A stretch of DNA of 64,000 nucleotides from CAVVYJ01 sp963752495 (GTDB taxonomy: Bacteria; Pseudomonadota; Gammaproteobacteria; Burkholderiales; Methylophilaceae), in assembly GCA_963752495.1 (NCBI GenBank), contig CAVVYJ010000005.1, positions 124,001-188,000 of the forward strand, written 5' to 3'. The translations under genes were made by a program, and so were the position numbers. Positions 28,019 to 37,532 of this stretch are shown piece after piece (positions within the stretch are counted from its first letter, which is position 1; every line of letters begins with the position of its first letter). Under the pieces are notes generated by a model, which had not been told where the DNA came from, did not search any database, and saw nothing but the letters and a program-made list of their open reading frames with translations.

Positions 28019-28333
28019 CTAAACCTCAATTTTGAGTTGTACTTTCACAATATTGCTTACAAGAATTTTCTCTTTCTTCCGCACATCTGCTTTAATGGGC
28101 AAAATATAAGCTTGGCTTTGTAAGGATGGGAATATCGAGGTTTGCCAAGTTGTATTTCCAATAGTTACTTCTACGCGCACAGCGCCCCAGCCGCGCCTTT
28201 TGCCGTGGATATTTTCGCTAAAGAATTTAATTTCTTCCGATTTATCTTGTGGCAAGGTGATAAAGTGCCAACTGGCTTTATCTGCCTGCCAGAGCCAACA
28301 TTCTGCCGAAAATGTAAAACTTAAATCAATCAT
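28019..28333 (-). CDS. DUF1905 domain-containing protein
   Basis: A 104-residue small beta-rich protein. The text FTFSAECWLWQADKASWHF near the start, RRGWGAVRVEVTIG, WQTSIFP and LPIKADVRKKEKI are characteristic of DUF1905. Family members occur alone or fused to YdeI-like domains; no function is proven. ATG 28333 is 23 bases from the ybeY start on the opposite strand, so the two genes share a very short divergent region. Confidence 0.85.
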   Translation of the reverse strand: MIDLSFTFSAECWLWQADKASWHFITLPQDKSEEIKFFSENIHGKRRGWGAVRVEVTIGNTTWQTSIFPSLQSQAYILPIKADVRKKEKILVSNIVKVQLKIEV

Positions 28334-28355
28334 AAATAGATTATATAATGCACCA

Positions 28356-28793
28356 ATGCCACAAATTAAATTAAGCGTTCAAAACGCTAGCATAGCCACG
28401 CAAATTCCGACCAAAGTCCAATTTAAAAAATGGGCGAAGGCGGCGTTGCGCGTAGATACTGAAGTGACGATTCGCATTGTGGATGAGCAGGAAAGTAAAG
28501 CTTTGAACAGCGCGTATCGCGGCAAAGATTATGCAACCAATGTACTGACTTTTCCGCTATCCGAAGAACCTCATTTGATGGGCGATATCGTGCTGTGTGC
28601 ACCAATTGTGGTGGCTGAAGCCAAAGCGCAGAACAAGGCACTAGAAGCACATTATGCACACTTAACCCTGCACGGAATTTTACATTTACATGGTTACGAC
28701 CATGAAAACGATGAACAAGCGGCACTAATGGAGTCTATTGAAGTGACAACATTACAAAAATTAGGGTATGCTAACCCTTATCTCATTACATAG
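28356..28793 (+). CDS. ybeY: Endoribonuclease/rRNA maturation factor YbeY
   Basis: A 145-residue metal-dependent RNase for 16S rRNA 3'-end maturation and ribosome quality control. The zinc motif HGILHLHGYDH gives ligands H106, H110 and H116. The upstream DYATNVLTFPLSE block is diagnostic. ATG 28356 is preferred; the frame is open further upstream but that part overlaps the DUF1905 gene. corC starts 8 bases after the stop. Confidence 0.95.
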   Translation: MPQIKLSVQNASIATQIPTKVQFKKWAKAALRVDTEVTIRIVDEQESKALNSAYRGKDYATNVLTFPLSEEPHLMGDIVLCAPIVVAEAKAQNKALEAHYAHLTLHGILHLHGYDHENDEQAALMESIEVTTLQKLGYANPYLIT

Positions 28794-28801
28794 GGTGCCT
28801 T

Positions 28802-29662
28802 ATGGCTTCCGATTCGGATAAACCGTCTAACAAACCTAGCTTATTAGAACGCTTAAGTAATTTTTTACTGCGTGAACCTGAAGACCGCGAGCAGCTTTTT
28901 GAATTGCTACACGGCGCATACGAAAACCACTTGATGGACGCAGACTCACTCGCCATGATTGAAGGCGTGTTACAAGTGAGCGAGATGCAAGTGCGCGATA
29001 TCATGATTCCACGGTCGCAAATGGATGTCATCGACATCACAGACTCCCCAGAAACGTTTATTCCACACGTGATTGAGACTGCGCACAGTCGCTTTCCGGT
29101 CATCGAAGATAACAAAAATGATGTCATTGGCATCTTGCTCGCCAAAGACTTGCTTCGCTATTATGCGGGTGAAGACTTTGAAGTGCGCGATATGCTCCGC
29201 CCTGCAGTTTTCATTCCGGAATCTAAACGCCTAAATGTATTGCTCAAAGAGTTCCGTAGCAACCGCAACCATATTGCGATTGTGGTGGATGAATACGGCG
29301 GCGTGGCAGGTATGGTGACGATTGAAGATGTGCTCGAGCAAATCGTGGGCGACATTGAAGATGAATACGATTACGATGAAGATGAAGACAATATCATCCA
29401 GCAGGCAGAAGGCCATTACCGGGTAAAAGCACTCACTGAAATTGGCGATTTTAACGAAGCGATTGGCACCAATTTTAGCGATGAAGAGTTTTCGACCATT
29501 GGCGGGTTGGTCGTGAACAAGTTTGGTCACTTACCTAAGCGTGGTGATCATACAGTGATTGAAAACTTGAGCATTACCGTAGTGCGTGCCGATAGTAGAC
29601 GCTTACATTCCATCTCGGTAGAAGTACTGCCAGAGGAGCCTTTTCCAATCGAATCCACTTAA
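28802..29662 (+). CDS. corC: CBS-domain protein CorC/YbeX-like
   Basis: A 286-residue cytoplasmic protein with a helical N-terminus (about 1-60), a CBS pair (about 65-190; VRDIMIPRSQMDVID, VIGILLAKDLLRYY, VVDEYGGVAGMVTIEDVLEQIVGDIEDE) and a C-terminal CorC/HlyC domain (about 205-285). Annotated as a magnesium/cobalt efflux factor; in other bacteria YbeX is linked to ribosome metabolism, matching its place between ybeY and lnt. An acidic run (YDYDEDEDN) joins the two halves. Confidence 0.93.
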   Translation: MASDSDKPSNKPSLLERLSNFLLREPEDREQLFELLHGAYENHLMDADSLAMIEGVLQVSEMQVRDIMIPRSQMDVIDITDSPETFIPHVIETAHSRFPVIEDNKNDVIGILLAKDLLRYYAGEDFEVRDMLRPAVFIPESKRLNVLLKEFRSNRNHIAIVVDEYGGVAGMVTIEDVLEQIVGDIEDEYDYDEDEDNIIQQAEGHYRVKALTEIGDFNEAIGTNFSDEEFSTIGGLVVNKFGHLPKRGDHTVIENLSITVVRADSRRLHSISVEVLPEEPFPIEST

Positions 29663-29729
29663 ACGTGCGCACTTTTTGAACTTTTTATCACGAAAGATTC
29701 TCTTAACTTCATCTTTCAGGGAGATACAC

Positions 29730-30194
29730 ATGAAATCTTGGTCAATTGCAGGTTTAATCACGCTATTCTCGTTCTTCTCTACCGCTAGCTTTGCAGATGA
29801 CGTCGAGATACGCCCGCTTGCAGAAGAGCCTTCTAGCAGCGAACTTGTATTACCTACCCGTGAAAGGGCTTTTGTTGATGCGATTAACAAATTCAACAGA
29901 AAATCGATTGTTGACCAGCTGGGCGAGCCAGCCAAAGCGGAAGATGTTCGGTTAAAGGGATCAAATAAAATTGTTGCGTCCATATGGCATTATCACAATA
30001 TTAATACAGACGAAAATGGTATCTACTACCCAACGACTGAGCTGGATTTTATTGATGACAAAGTAGTGCAAGTGGTTTTTATGAACCATGACGGTACGGA
30101 AATTGAAACGGAAGGCAATGCCTACGATATACAGCCAGACGTGCCTAGTAAAGAATTAGGTGATGGCGTACCTCTGATAGAGATGGATAAATAA
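29730..30194 (+). CDS. Hypothetical exported protein
   Basis: A 154-residue protein. ATG 29730 is chosen because GGGAG lies upstream at the right distance; a longer reading starts at 29676. It has a signal peptide ending SFA-DD. The mature protein is acidic, with a SIVDQLGEPAKAEDVR segment and a WHYHNINTDENG-type segment that resemble small outer-membrane assembly (SmpA/BamE-like) or PepSY-type folds only loosely. No family is assigned. It lies between corC and a bidirectional terminator shared with mscL. Confidence 0.7.
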   Translation: MKSWSIAGLITLFSFFSTASFADDVEIRPLAEEPSSSELVLPTRERAFVDAINKFNRKSIVDQLGEPAKAEDVRLKGSNKIVASIWHYHNINTDENGIYYPTTELDFIDDKVVQVVFMNHDGTEIETEGNAYDIQPDVPSKELGDGVPLIEMDK

Positions 30195-30211
30195 GAAAGA
30201 ACTCACTAAAT

Positions 30212-30239
30212 AAAAAAGGGCTTGAAAAAGCCCTTTTTT
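30212..30239. terminator. Bidirectional Rho-independent terminator
   Basis: A perfect 12-bp stem (AAAAAAGGGCTT with AAGCCCTTTTTT) around a GAAA loop lies between two converging genes. It provides a T-run on both strands. Confidence 0.92.
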
Positions 30240-30255
30240 AGCGTCTAAAACTTAA

Positions 30256-30669
30256 TTATTTTTTTAATGCATCGCGAATTTCGCGCAGCAATACGATGTC
30301 ATCTGGTGTTGGTGCTGGTGGAGGTGGTGGTGCAGCCTTTTTCATTTTATTCATCATGCGCACCATTTGAAAAATAATGAATGCAAGAATAATGAAATTT
30401 AGTGCGATTGTAATGAAGTTACCATAAGCCAAAACCGCACCGGCTTTTTTTGCTTCAACCAAGGCCATTCCCATCTCTTGCCCATTCAGCGGAATGTACA
30501 TGCTACTAAAATCTAACCCACCAAATATTTTTCCTACGATAGGCATGATAATATCGCCAACGAGAGAGTCGACAATCTTACCGAAAGCCGCGCCGATAAT
30601 CACACCGACAGCGAGATCCATTACATTACCTTTTAAAGCAAAATCCTTAAATTCGTCCATCATACTCAT
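30256..30669 (-). CDS. mscL: Large-conductance mechanosensitive channel
   Basis: A 137-residue inner-membrane channel that opens under membrane tension to release solutes after hypo-osmotic shock. The start (MSMMDEFKDFALKGNVMDLAVGVIIGAAFGKIV) and TM1 pore helix are canonical. TM2 (FITIALNFIILAFIIFQMVRMMNKMKK) is followed by a Pro-rich linker (PPPPPAPTPDD) and a C-terminal helix. It is a single gene facing the bidirectional terminator. Confidence 0.97.
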   Translation of the reverse strand: MSMMDEFKDFALKGNVMDLAVGVIIGAAFGKIVDSLVGDIIMPIVGKIFGGLDFSSMYIPLNGQEMGMALVEAKKAGAVLAYGNFITIALNFIILAFIIFQMVRMMNKMKKAAPPPPPAPTPDDIVLLREIRDALKK

Positions 30670-30813
30670 TACGTATCTCCTCTAGAAATGACTCAATTAT
30701 TGTTAGTGCGAGCACATTATTGAACCATACGTTATAAGTTGTCAACTCACATGTTTTCAGCTTTTTAAGCTGTTTCCCTTATACTAACCATTATTTAACC
30801 CGCCACATATTAC

Positions 30814-32292
30814 ATGTCAAAACAAACCCAGTCGGTTTTCTATGCTTTTTTATTGGGTGCAATCGCCGTTTTAGGCTTTGCGCCATTCTATATTTTTCCT
30901 GCAGCCATAATTTCGGTAGCAGGCATAGGCTACTTGTGGCAAAAGTCAGAATCGCCAAGACTCGCATGGCGTTTGGGGTTTAGCTATGGTCTTGGTTTAT
31001 ACACTGTTGGCATTTATTGGATTTACATCAGCCTGCACGATTTTGGTGGCATGCCGTGGTGGTTCGCAGGCTTTTGCACATTTTGTCTGTGCGCATTTAT
31101 GGCACTATTCGTTGCGCTGGTTGGCTACTTTTGTAAGCGCTTAGGATTTTTTATTGTCACTATGCCAGTTTTATGGGGTTTATCTGATTGGGTGCGTAGC
31201 TGGATTTTCACTGGTTTTCCCTGGCTCACAATGGGTTACAGCCAAGTACCGCACAGCCCGCTGGCAGGCTATATGCCGATTGTGGGTGTTTATGGAGTTT
31301 CTGTGATGACCGCATTTCTTGGCGCGCTCATCGCGAGTTCACTTACTAACTCGCAAAATACAATTTGGAAACGTAACGCGATTGCAGCATTCATTTTATT
31401 ACTGGTTTCTGGTGGCATATTAAAAGCGGTTGAATGGACAACTCCAACAGGTAAGGTTTTTAATGTAAGTCTCATTCAAGGCAATATCCCGCAAGATTTA
31501 AAATGGTCGCCCGAAGAAGCACAAAACACTATTGACCAATACTTAGCAATGGCTAAAAGTAGCACTTCTCAACTCATCATCTTGCCAGAAACTGCGTTGC
31601 CAGTCATAGCCAGCCAACTCGACCCGGGTGTAAAAAGTGCACTTACCGCACACGCCAAACAAAACAATGGCGATATATTGGTTGGAATGGTGGAGTATAA
31701 CGAAGAGACACAAGAGTACTTCAACAGCGCGTTCAGCTTTGGCAGCGCCCCAACACAAACTTATAAAAAGAATCATTTGGTACCTTTTGGTGAATTCATC
31801 CCGCTCAAAAAAGTGTTCGGCTGGATTTACCGCGATTGGCTCAATATGCCACTCAGCGACTTATCTCGCGGCGGCACACATCAGCAGCCAATTAGTTTGG
31901 ACCATCAAAAAGTTGCGGTAAATATCTGTTACGAAGATGTGTTTGGTGAGGAAATTATCCGCCAACTGCCGGAAGCCACACTACTTGTGAACATCAGCAA
32001 CGACGCGTGGTATGGGCAATCGTACGCGGCGCACCAGCATATGCAGTTTAGCCAAGCGCGCGCGCTGGAGACTGGTCGCATGATGCTACGTGCAACAAAC
32101 ACTGGCGCTACCGCCGCGATTGACCATCATGGCTATGTGCTGGCACACGCTCCGCATGACGTTAAAACCACGCTGGATGTTAAGGCACAAAGCTACATTG
32201 GTAGCACACCCTATGTACGCTGGGGTAATTGGCCGTTTATCTTGTTTTGTTTTGCCGCAATTGCTTTTGTGATTAGGCGTAAAACCAAGTAA
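30814..32292 (+). CDS. lnt: Apolipoprotein N-acyltransferase
   Basis: A 492-residue inner-membrane enzyme that adds the third acyl chain to lipoproteins. Six or more N-terminal transmembrane helices (to about residue 205) precede a nitrilase-like periplasmic domain with the catalytic triad Glu259 (ILPETALP), Lys318/319 (YKKNHLVPFGEF) and Cys372 (NICYED). A final C-terminal helix follows. The gene completes the miaB-phoH-ybeY-corC-lnt run, here interrupted by mscL on the other strand. Confidence 0.96.
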   Translation: MSKQTQSVFYAFLLGAIAVLGFAPFYIFPAAIISVAGIGYLWQKSESPRLAWRLGFSYGLGLYTVGIYWIYISLHDFGGMPWWFAGFCTFCLCAFMALFVALVGYFCKRLGFFIVTMPVLWGLSDWVRSWIFTGFPWLTMGYSQVPHSPLAGYMPIVGVYGVSVMTAFLGALIASSLTNSQNTIWKRNAIAAFILLLVSGGILKAVEWTTPTGKVFNVSLIQGNIPQDLKWSPEEAQNTIDQYLAMAKSSTSQLIILPETALPVIASQLDPGVKSALTAHAKQNNGDILVGMVEYNEETQEYFNSAFSFGSAPTQTYKKNHLVPFGEFIPLKKVFGWIYRDWLNMPLSDLSRGGTHQQPISLDHQKVAVNICYEDVFGEEIIRQLPEATLLVNISNDAWYGQSYAAHQHMQFSQARALETGRMMLRATNTGATAAIDHHGYVLAHAPHDVKTTLDVKAQSYIGSTPYVRWGNWPFILFCFAAIAFVIRRKTK

Positions 32293-32324
32293 AATCAAGC
32301 TTTCGCAAATATAAAAACATTCAA

Positions 32325-33249
32325 ATGCTGACCTTTCAACAAATTATTTTAAATCTCCAGTCCTATTGGGATAAGCAAGGCTGCGCCCTGCTCCAGCCTT
32401 ACGACATGGAGGTTGGCGCTGGCACCAGCCACACTGCCACATTTTTGCGCTCACTCGGCCCAGAGCCTTGGAAAGCCGCTTACGTGCAGCCAAGCCGCCG
32501 CCCGAAAGATGGTCGCTATGGCGAGAATCCAAATCGTTTGCAACATTACTATCAGTATCAGGTTGTTTTAAAGCCCGCGCCAGCCAACATTTTGGATTTG
32601 TATTTAGGTTCGCTTGAAGCGCTAGGCTTCGACCTGAAAAAGAACGACATCCGCTTTGTAGAAGATGATTGGGAAAACCCAACGCTAGGTGCCTGGGGTT
32701 TGGGTTGGGAGGTTTGGCTAAACGGTATGGAAGTCACGCAATTCACCTATTTCCAGCAAGTCGGCGGCATTGACTGCAAGCCAATTACTGGCGAAATCAC
32801 TTATGGTTTAGAGCGCCTTGCTATGTACCTGCAAGGCGTAGATAGCGTTTACGATTTGCAGTATTCCGAAAACGTGAAATACGGCGATGTGTTCCACCAA
32901 AACGAGGTTGAGCAATCGACCTATAATTTCGAACATTCTGACGTGGAATTTTTATCGACTGCGTTTGCCGCGCACGAAAAACAAGCGAAAAATTTGGTCG
33001 AAAATAAACTCGCACTACCTGCCTATGAGCAAGTATTAAAAGCTGCGCACACCTTTAATCTGCTGGATGCCAGAGGCGCAATTTGCGTGACGGAACGCGC
33101 CGCCTATATTGGCGAAAATTCGCAACTTAGCAAGGTCTGTCGCCGCCAGCTATTTGGAAAGCCGCGCCAGACTTGGTTTTCCGCTTGCGCCAAAAGATTG
33201 GGCAGATGAAGTGCTGGCAAAATTAGAAAAAGAAAAGAAAGCAGCATGA
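32325..33249 (+). CDS. glyQ: Glycine-tRNA ligase alpha subunit (frameshift near the end as read)
   Basis: Alpha chain of the alpha2beta2 bacterial glycyl-tRNA synthetase. The conserved start TFQQIILNLQSYWDKQGC and the blocks YVQPSRRPKDGRYGENPNR and ITYGLERLAMYLQGV are intact. The open frame runs to 33209 with a non-homologous tail after YIGE. In the next frame the expected end appears (RNLARSVAASYLESRARLGF, then APKDWADEVLAKLEKEKKAA) and stops at 33249. Removing one A from AAAA at about 33115-33118 gives 307 residues. The restored stop overlaps glyS by the usual ATGA. Confidence 0.94.
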
Positions 33250-35365
33250 GTAACTTATTAGTCGAATTATTGGTAGAAGAACTACCGCCAAAAGCGCTGA
33301 AAAAATTGGGTGAGGCATTCAGCGATGTGCTTTTTACTAGTTTGAAAACCCAAGGCTTAACTGCTGAAAGTAGCGTTGTTACAAATTTTGCTACGCCACG
33401 TCGTTTGGCTGCGCATGTCACCAACGTTGCTGAAAAAGCCGCCGACAAACAAGTTGCACAAAAACTGATGCCTGTAAGCGTGGGCTTGGATGCGAGCGGA
33501 AACGCTACTCCAGCCTTAATCAAAAGACTACAATCCTTGGGTGTAGATGAGTCTGCTGTTAGCAAATTACGCAAAGAAAATGACGGCAAAGCCGATGTGC
33601 TGTTTTTTGATGTGATGCAGACTGGCGCAACTTTAAAAGATGGCCTGCAAGCCGCTCTAGATGCAGCACTTGGAGCATTGCCAATCCCTAAAGTGATGAC
33701 GTATCAATTAGCCGATGGCTGGAGCAGCGTCAACTTTGTGCGCCCTGCGCATGGATTGGTAGCACTTCATGGCAGCGACATCGTGCCAATCACCGCACTG
33801 GGCTTGGCTTCTGGCAATATCACACAAGGTCATCGCTTTGAAGCGAAGAATCAAACAGTCACTTTAAAAAATGCGGATACTTACGCCGAACAGCTTAAAA
33901 CCGAAGGCGCTGTGATTGCAAGTTTTGCAGAACGTCGCGCAGAGATTGTTAAACAGCTAAATGTCGCAGCTGCTAAAGAAAACTTGAGGCCGATTGAAGA
34001 TGAAGCGTTGCTGGACGAAGTGACTGCGCTGGTTGAGCGCCCGAATGTGCTGACCGGACAATTTGAAAAAGAGTTTTTGGAAGTACCGCAAGAATGTTTG
34101 ATTTTGACCATGAAGGCGAATCAAAAATACTTTCCGCTATTAGATGCCAATAACAAACTTACCAATAAGTTTTTAATCGTCTCTAACATCAACCCAGATG
34201 ACCCAAGCGCTGTCATCGGCGGTAACGAGCGCGTGGTGCGCCCACGCTTGGCAGATGCTAAATTCTTCTTCGACCAAGATCGCAAAAAGACGCTGGAAAG
34301 CCGTATTGCATGGCTTAGATAAAGTGGTTTACCACAACAAATTGGGCAGTCAAGGCGAACGTAATGCGCGTGTTAGTAGCAATTGCAAAATCGATTGCAG
34401 CAACAATTGGCGGTGATTCAAATTAGTCGACAAAAGCTGAATGGCCGCACAGCTTATCAAAAGCAGATTTAGTGACTGACATGGTGGGTGAATTTCCTGA
34501 GCTGCAAGGCATTATGGGGCGCTACTATGCGCAACATGAAGAGTTGGATAATGACGTGGCTTTTGCGATTGAAGACCATTACAAACCACGCTTTGCAGGT
34601 GATGAATTGCCTCGCAACCAAGTTGGTGTTTGTGTAGCATTAGCTGACAAACTGGAAACTTTAGTTGGTTTATTTGGTATTGGTGAAAAACCAACTGGAG
34701 ATAAAGACCCATTTGCCTTACGCCGACATGCCTTGGGAGTAATATCGCATATGCTGATTGAAAGCTGATCTGCCAATTCATTGTTGTAAGATATCATTAC
34801 GAAATTGCTATTAAGTTCTGGTCGAAAAGCACATTTACTAACCAGACTACAGATTGTATTCACTTGTGAATTTATGCTTTGACCGTTTACAGGTATCTTA
34901 CGCGAACAAGGGTTATAGCACGCTAAGAAGTTGATGCAGTGTTTTCATTCAGCGCCAGCACTTAGCTGAAGAATCCCAAACGTCTTGATGCTGTACGTGC
35001 ATTTTCAACACTTGCTGAAGCCCTGCCCTCGCCGCTGCAAACAAACGCGTTGGCAATATTCTGAAAAAAGTAGAAGGCGAAGTAAAAGCAGAAGTGAATG
35101 CTAACTTGCTTAAGGAGCCTACAGAAATCGCCTTGAACGAAGCCTTGAGCAAAGTAAAACCTCAAGCGGATAAACTTTTTGAAAGTGGTGATTACACGGC
35201 TTCTCTGCAGGCATTAGCCGCATTGAAAGCGCCTGTAGACGCTTTTTTGATAACGTGATGGTGAATGCAGACGACCCTGCTTTAAAAGCGAACCGACTTG
35301 GACTCTTGGCGATATTGCACCAAACCATGAACCGCGTGGCAGACCTTTCTAAACTGGCGAGCTAA
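33246..35365 (+). CDS. glyS: Glycine-tRNA ligase beta subunit (multiple frameshifts as read)
   Basis: Beta chain of glycyl-tRNA synthetase, normally about 700 residues. The first 357 residues are clean (LLVELLVEELPPKAL to DRKKTLESRIA). From about 34310 the frame breaks repeatedly. Recognisable blocks then appear in different frames: VVYHNKLGSQGERNAR, DMVGEFPELQGIMGRYYAQH (34472-34768), LPRNQVGVCVALADKLETL, NILKKVEGEVKAEV, and the anticodon-binding end ending at 35365 (LGLLAILHQTMNRVADLSKL). One break is a six-T run near 35242 that needs a seventh T. More than ten indels occur between about 34310 and 35260. The gene is essential, so poor sequence quality is the likely cause. Confidence 0.9.
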
Positions 35366-35374
35366 ACCCAAAAA

Positions 35375-35930
35375 ATGAAACTGGTAATCTTGGATAGAGA
35401 TGGCGTGATTAACCAAGACAGCGCCAATTACATCAAAAATCCGAACGAGTGGATTCCACTACCCGGAAGTTTGGAAGCCATTGCGCTACTTAAACCAGCA
35501 CGGGTTTCGCGTAGCGCTCGCTACCAATCAAAGCGGTATCGCGCGCGGATTATTTGATATGGTGACGCTAAACGCGATTCACGACAAAATGCACCGCGCC
35601 CTAGCGCAAGTGGGCGGTCGCATAGATGCGCTCTTTTATTGCCCGCACGCGGCGGATGACAATTGCGAGTGCCGCAAACCAAAAGCAAAAATGATTGAAG
35701 ATATTGGCCGCCGCTTTTCGGTTGATTTAAATAATGTTCCAGCGGTTGGCGATGCCTTGCGTGATTTGCAAGCCTATAGTGATGCCGGCTGTCAGCCAAT
35801 ATTGGTGCGCACCGGCAAAGGTGAGTTAACCCTTAACCAAGGCAAAACAACCGATAAGAAATTGCCACCAACCACATGGCTTTGTGCCGATTTGGCCGAT
35901 GCGGCGCAGCGCATTATTTCAGAATATTAA
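35375..35930 (+). CDS. gmhB: D-glycero-beta-D-manno-heptose-1,7-bisphosphate 7-phosphatase (frameshift as read)
   Basis: HAD-family phosphatase for ADP-heptose synthesis (lipopolysaccharide inner core). The nucleophile motif LDRDGVIN is at residues 6-13. The zinc loop CPHAADDNCECRKPK is at about 107-121. The frame shifts near 35492: ending GSLEAIALL in the first frame, continuing LNQHGFRVALATNQSG in the second. Removing one base near 35490 gives about 184 residues, normal for the family. It lies between glyS and plsC, a common betaproteobacterial order. Confidence 0.93.
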
Positions 35931-35948
35931 GATTAAAGCGCATTAAAA

Positions 35949-36656
35949 ATGGTCTGGATTCGCTCGCTCATTTTTACCCTTAGTCAGTGGTTGTTTACTG
36001 TCGTGTTCTGCACGTTTGGCCTGTTCACTTTCCCACTCAAACCGCACACACGTTACCGGATTCTCAGTCAATGGGCGCGCACGATGTTATGGTGGCTTCG
36101 CGTCACCTGTGGCTTAAGCTTCAACGTTACCGGCACGGAAAATATCCCAAATACGCCCAGCATTGTGCTTTGCAAGCATCAATCTGCCTGGGAAACTTTG
36201 GCCTTGCAGCTCATATTTCCTCCACAGGTTTGGGTAATGAAACGAGAGCTGCTGTGGATTCCATTCTTTGGCTGGTGCCTGGCGCTCACTTCGCCTATCG
36301 CCATTAACCGTGCCGCTGGACGCGAAGCGCTAAAACAATTGGTAGCGCAAGGCAAGGATCGGCTCGCACAAAAATTCTTTGTGGTGATTTTCCCCGAAGG
36401 CACACGCACAGCACCGGGCAAACGTGGTAAATATCACATTGGCGGCGCTTGGCTTGCCACGCATACACAAACACAAGTGGTGCCAGTGGCACACAATGCG
36501 GGCAAATTTTGGCCTAAAAACTCTATTTTAAAACGACCTGGTGTAATTCAAATTCATATCGGCAAACCTATACAGAGCGCCAACTTAAAACCAGATGAGC
36601 TTAACCAGCAAGTAGAAGACTGGATTGAAGCAGAAATGCTGACGCTAAATGGCTAA
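35949..36656 (+). CDS. plsC: 1-acyl-sn-glycerol-3-phosphate acyltransferase
   Basis: A 235-residue membrane enzyme that makes phosphatidic acid. An N-terminal hydrophobic helix (about 5-30) is followed by motif I with His77 (KHQSAWET; here HxxxxE in place of the usual HxxxxD), an INRAAGREAL block and the FPEGTR motif at 148-153. The Glu in motif I is a known subfamily variant. Encoded 18 bases after gmhB and 8 bases before the metalloprotease gene, in one probable operon. Confidence 0.94.
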   Translation: MVWIRSLIFTLSQWLFTVVFCTFGLFTFPLKPHTRYRILSQWARTMLWWLRVTCGLSFNVTGTENIPNTPSIVLCKHQSAWETLALQLIFPPQVWVMKRELLWIPFFGWCLALTSPIAINRAAGREALKQLVAQGKDRLAQKFFVVIFPEGTRTAPGKRGKYHIGGAWLATHTQTQVVPVAHNAGKFWPKNSILKRPGVIQIHIGKPIQSANLKPDELNQQVEDWIEAEMLTLNG

Positions 36657-36664
36657 CACTTATC

Positions 36665-37375
36665 ATGGCTAAACAAGAGCTTACACTGCCCAACGGCGAA
36701 ACCATCATCTACCAGCTCGAACGCCGCCCACGCCGTACAATTGGTTTAAAAATTACCGCGGATGGCCTTGTAGTGCATGCACCAAAGCGTATTTTTGAGT
36801 TTCAATTGCACCAAATTTTGGCAGAAAAAGCCAAGTGGATTATGGATAAACTAGAAGTGCGTAAACAGAATTACGTGCCGCCGCTGGAATGGATTGATGG
36901 CGAGTTGCTACAGCTGCACGGCAATCTGGTTGAACTCAGCATTGTGCAGCACAGCAAAAACAAACAACCTGAGCTTCACAATAATGTTCTCACACTAGCA
37001 CTCCCAGAAGCCAATAACCATGCGGTTGTTAAGCGCAAGGTAATACAATGGTATAAAAAACAGGCCATGCAAGACTTTAGTCGCCGCTTGGAGATTTTGG
37101 CTGCAAAACTTGGTGTAAAAACGCCGCCACTCGCGCTTTCTAACGCACAATCCCGCTGGGGAAGCTGCAGCAGCCGGGGCGATGTGCGACTCAACTGGCG
37201 CTTGCTACAGGCGCCACCGCATATCATCAATTATGTGATTTGCCACGAGCTTGCTCACCTAAAAGAAATGAACCACTCTGCCAAATTTTGGGCGATTGTC
37301 GGACAGCTCTTTCCCGATTACAAACGTGCGGAAAAAGAATTAAAAGTACTCTCGTCACAACTGCACCGTATGTAA
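36665..37375 (+). CDS. YgjP-like M48/DUF45 metallopeptidase
   Basis: A 236-residue predicted zinc protease. The motif HELAHLKEMNH gives zinc ligands H194 and H198, catalytic E195 and third His H204 a little later (NHSAKFW). The N-terminal beta-rich segment (RRPRRTIGLKITADGLVVHAP) and SRWGSCSSRGDVRLNWRL are diagnostic of the YgjP family. No signal peptide, so cytoplasmic. Substrates are unknown. It ends the glyQ-glyS-gmhB-plsC group. Confidence 0.92.
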   Translation: MAKQELTLPNGETIIYQLERRPRRTIGLKITADGLVVHAPKRIFEFQLHQILAEKAKWIMDKLEVRKQNYVPPLEWIDGELLQLHGNLVELSIVQHSKNKQPELHNNVLTLALPEANNHAVVKRKVIQWYKKQAMQDFSRRLEILAAKLGVKTPPLALSNAQSRWGSCSSRGDVRLNWRLLQAPPHIINYVICHELAHLKEMNHSAKFWAIVGQLFPDYKRAEKELKVLSSQLHRM

Positions 37376-37450
37376 GTTTTTAATTTCAATTTGTGCTATC
37401 TTTCCGTTATCGCTTTAAAAAGTAATTGGTTCTATTGATTAGTAAAAAGT

Positions 37451-37468
37451 GGCTCTATTATTAGAGCC
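37451..37468 (+). promoter_or_regulatory. Hairpin upstream of the polyamine-type transporter operon
   Basis: GGCTCTA (37451-37457) pairs perfectly with TAGAGCC (37462-37468) around a TTAT loop, 65 bases before the GTG start at 37533. No T-run follows, so it is probably not a simple terminator. Position suggests a leader structure or the remains of a terminator of the preceding gene. Confidence 0.35.
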
Positions 37469-37532
37469 AAATTGCGCATAATATCGTTTGGCTTGTATTA
37501 ACGTTTATTCAATCATAATAGGGGAGCTAGTC

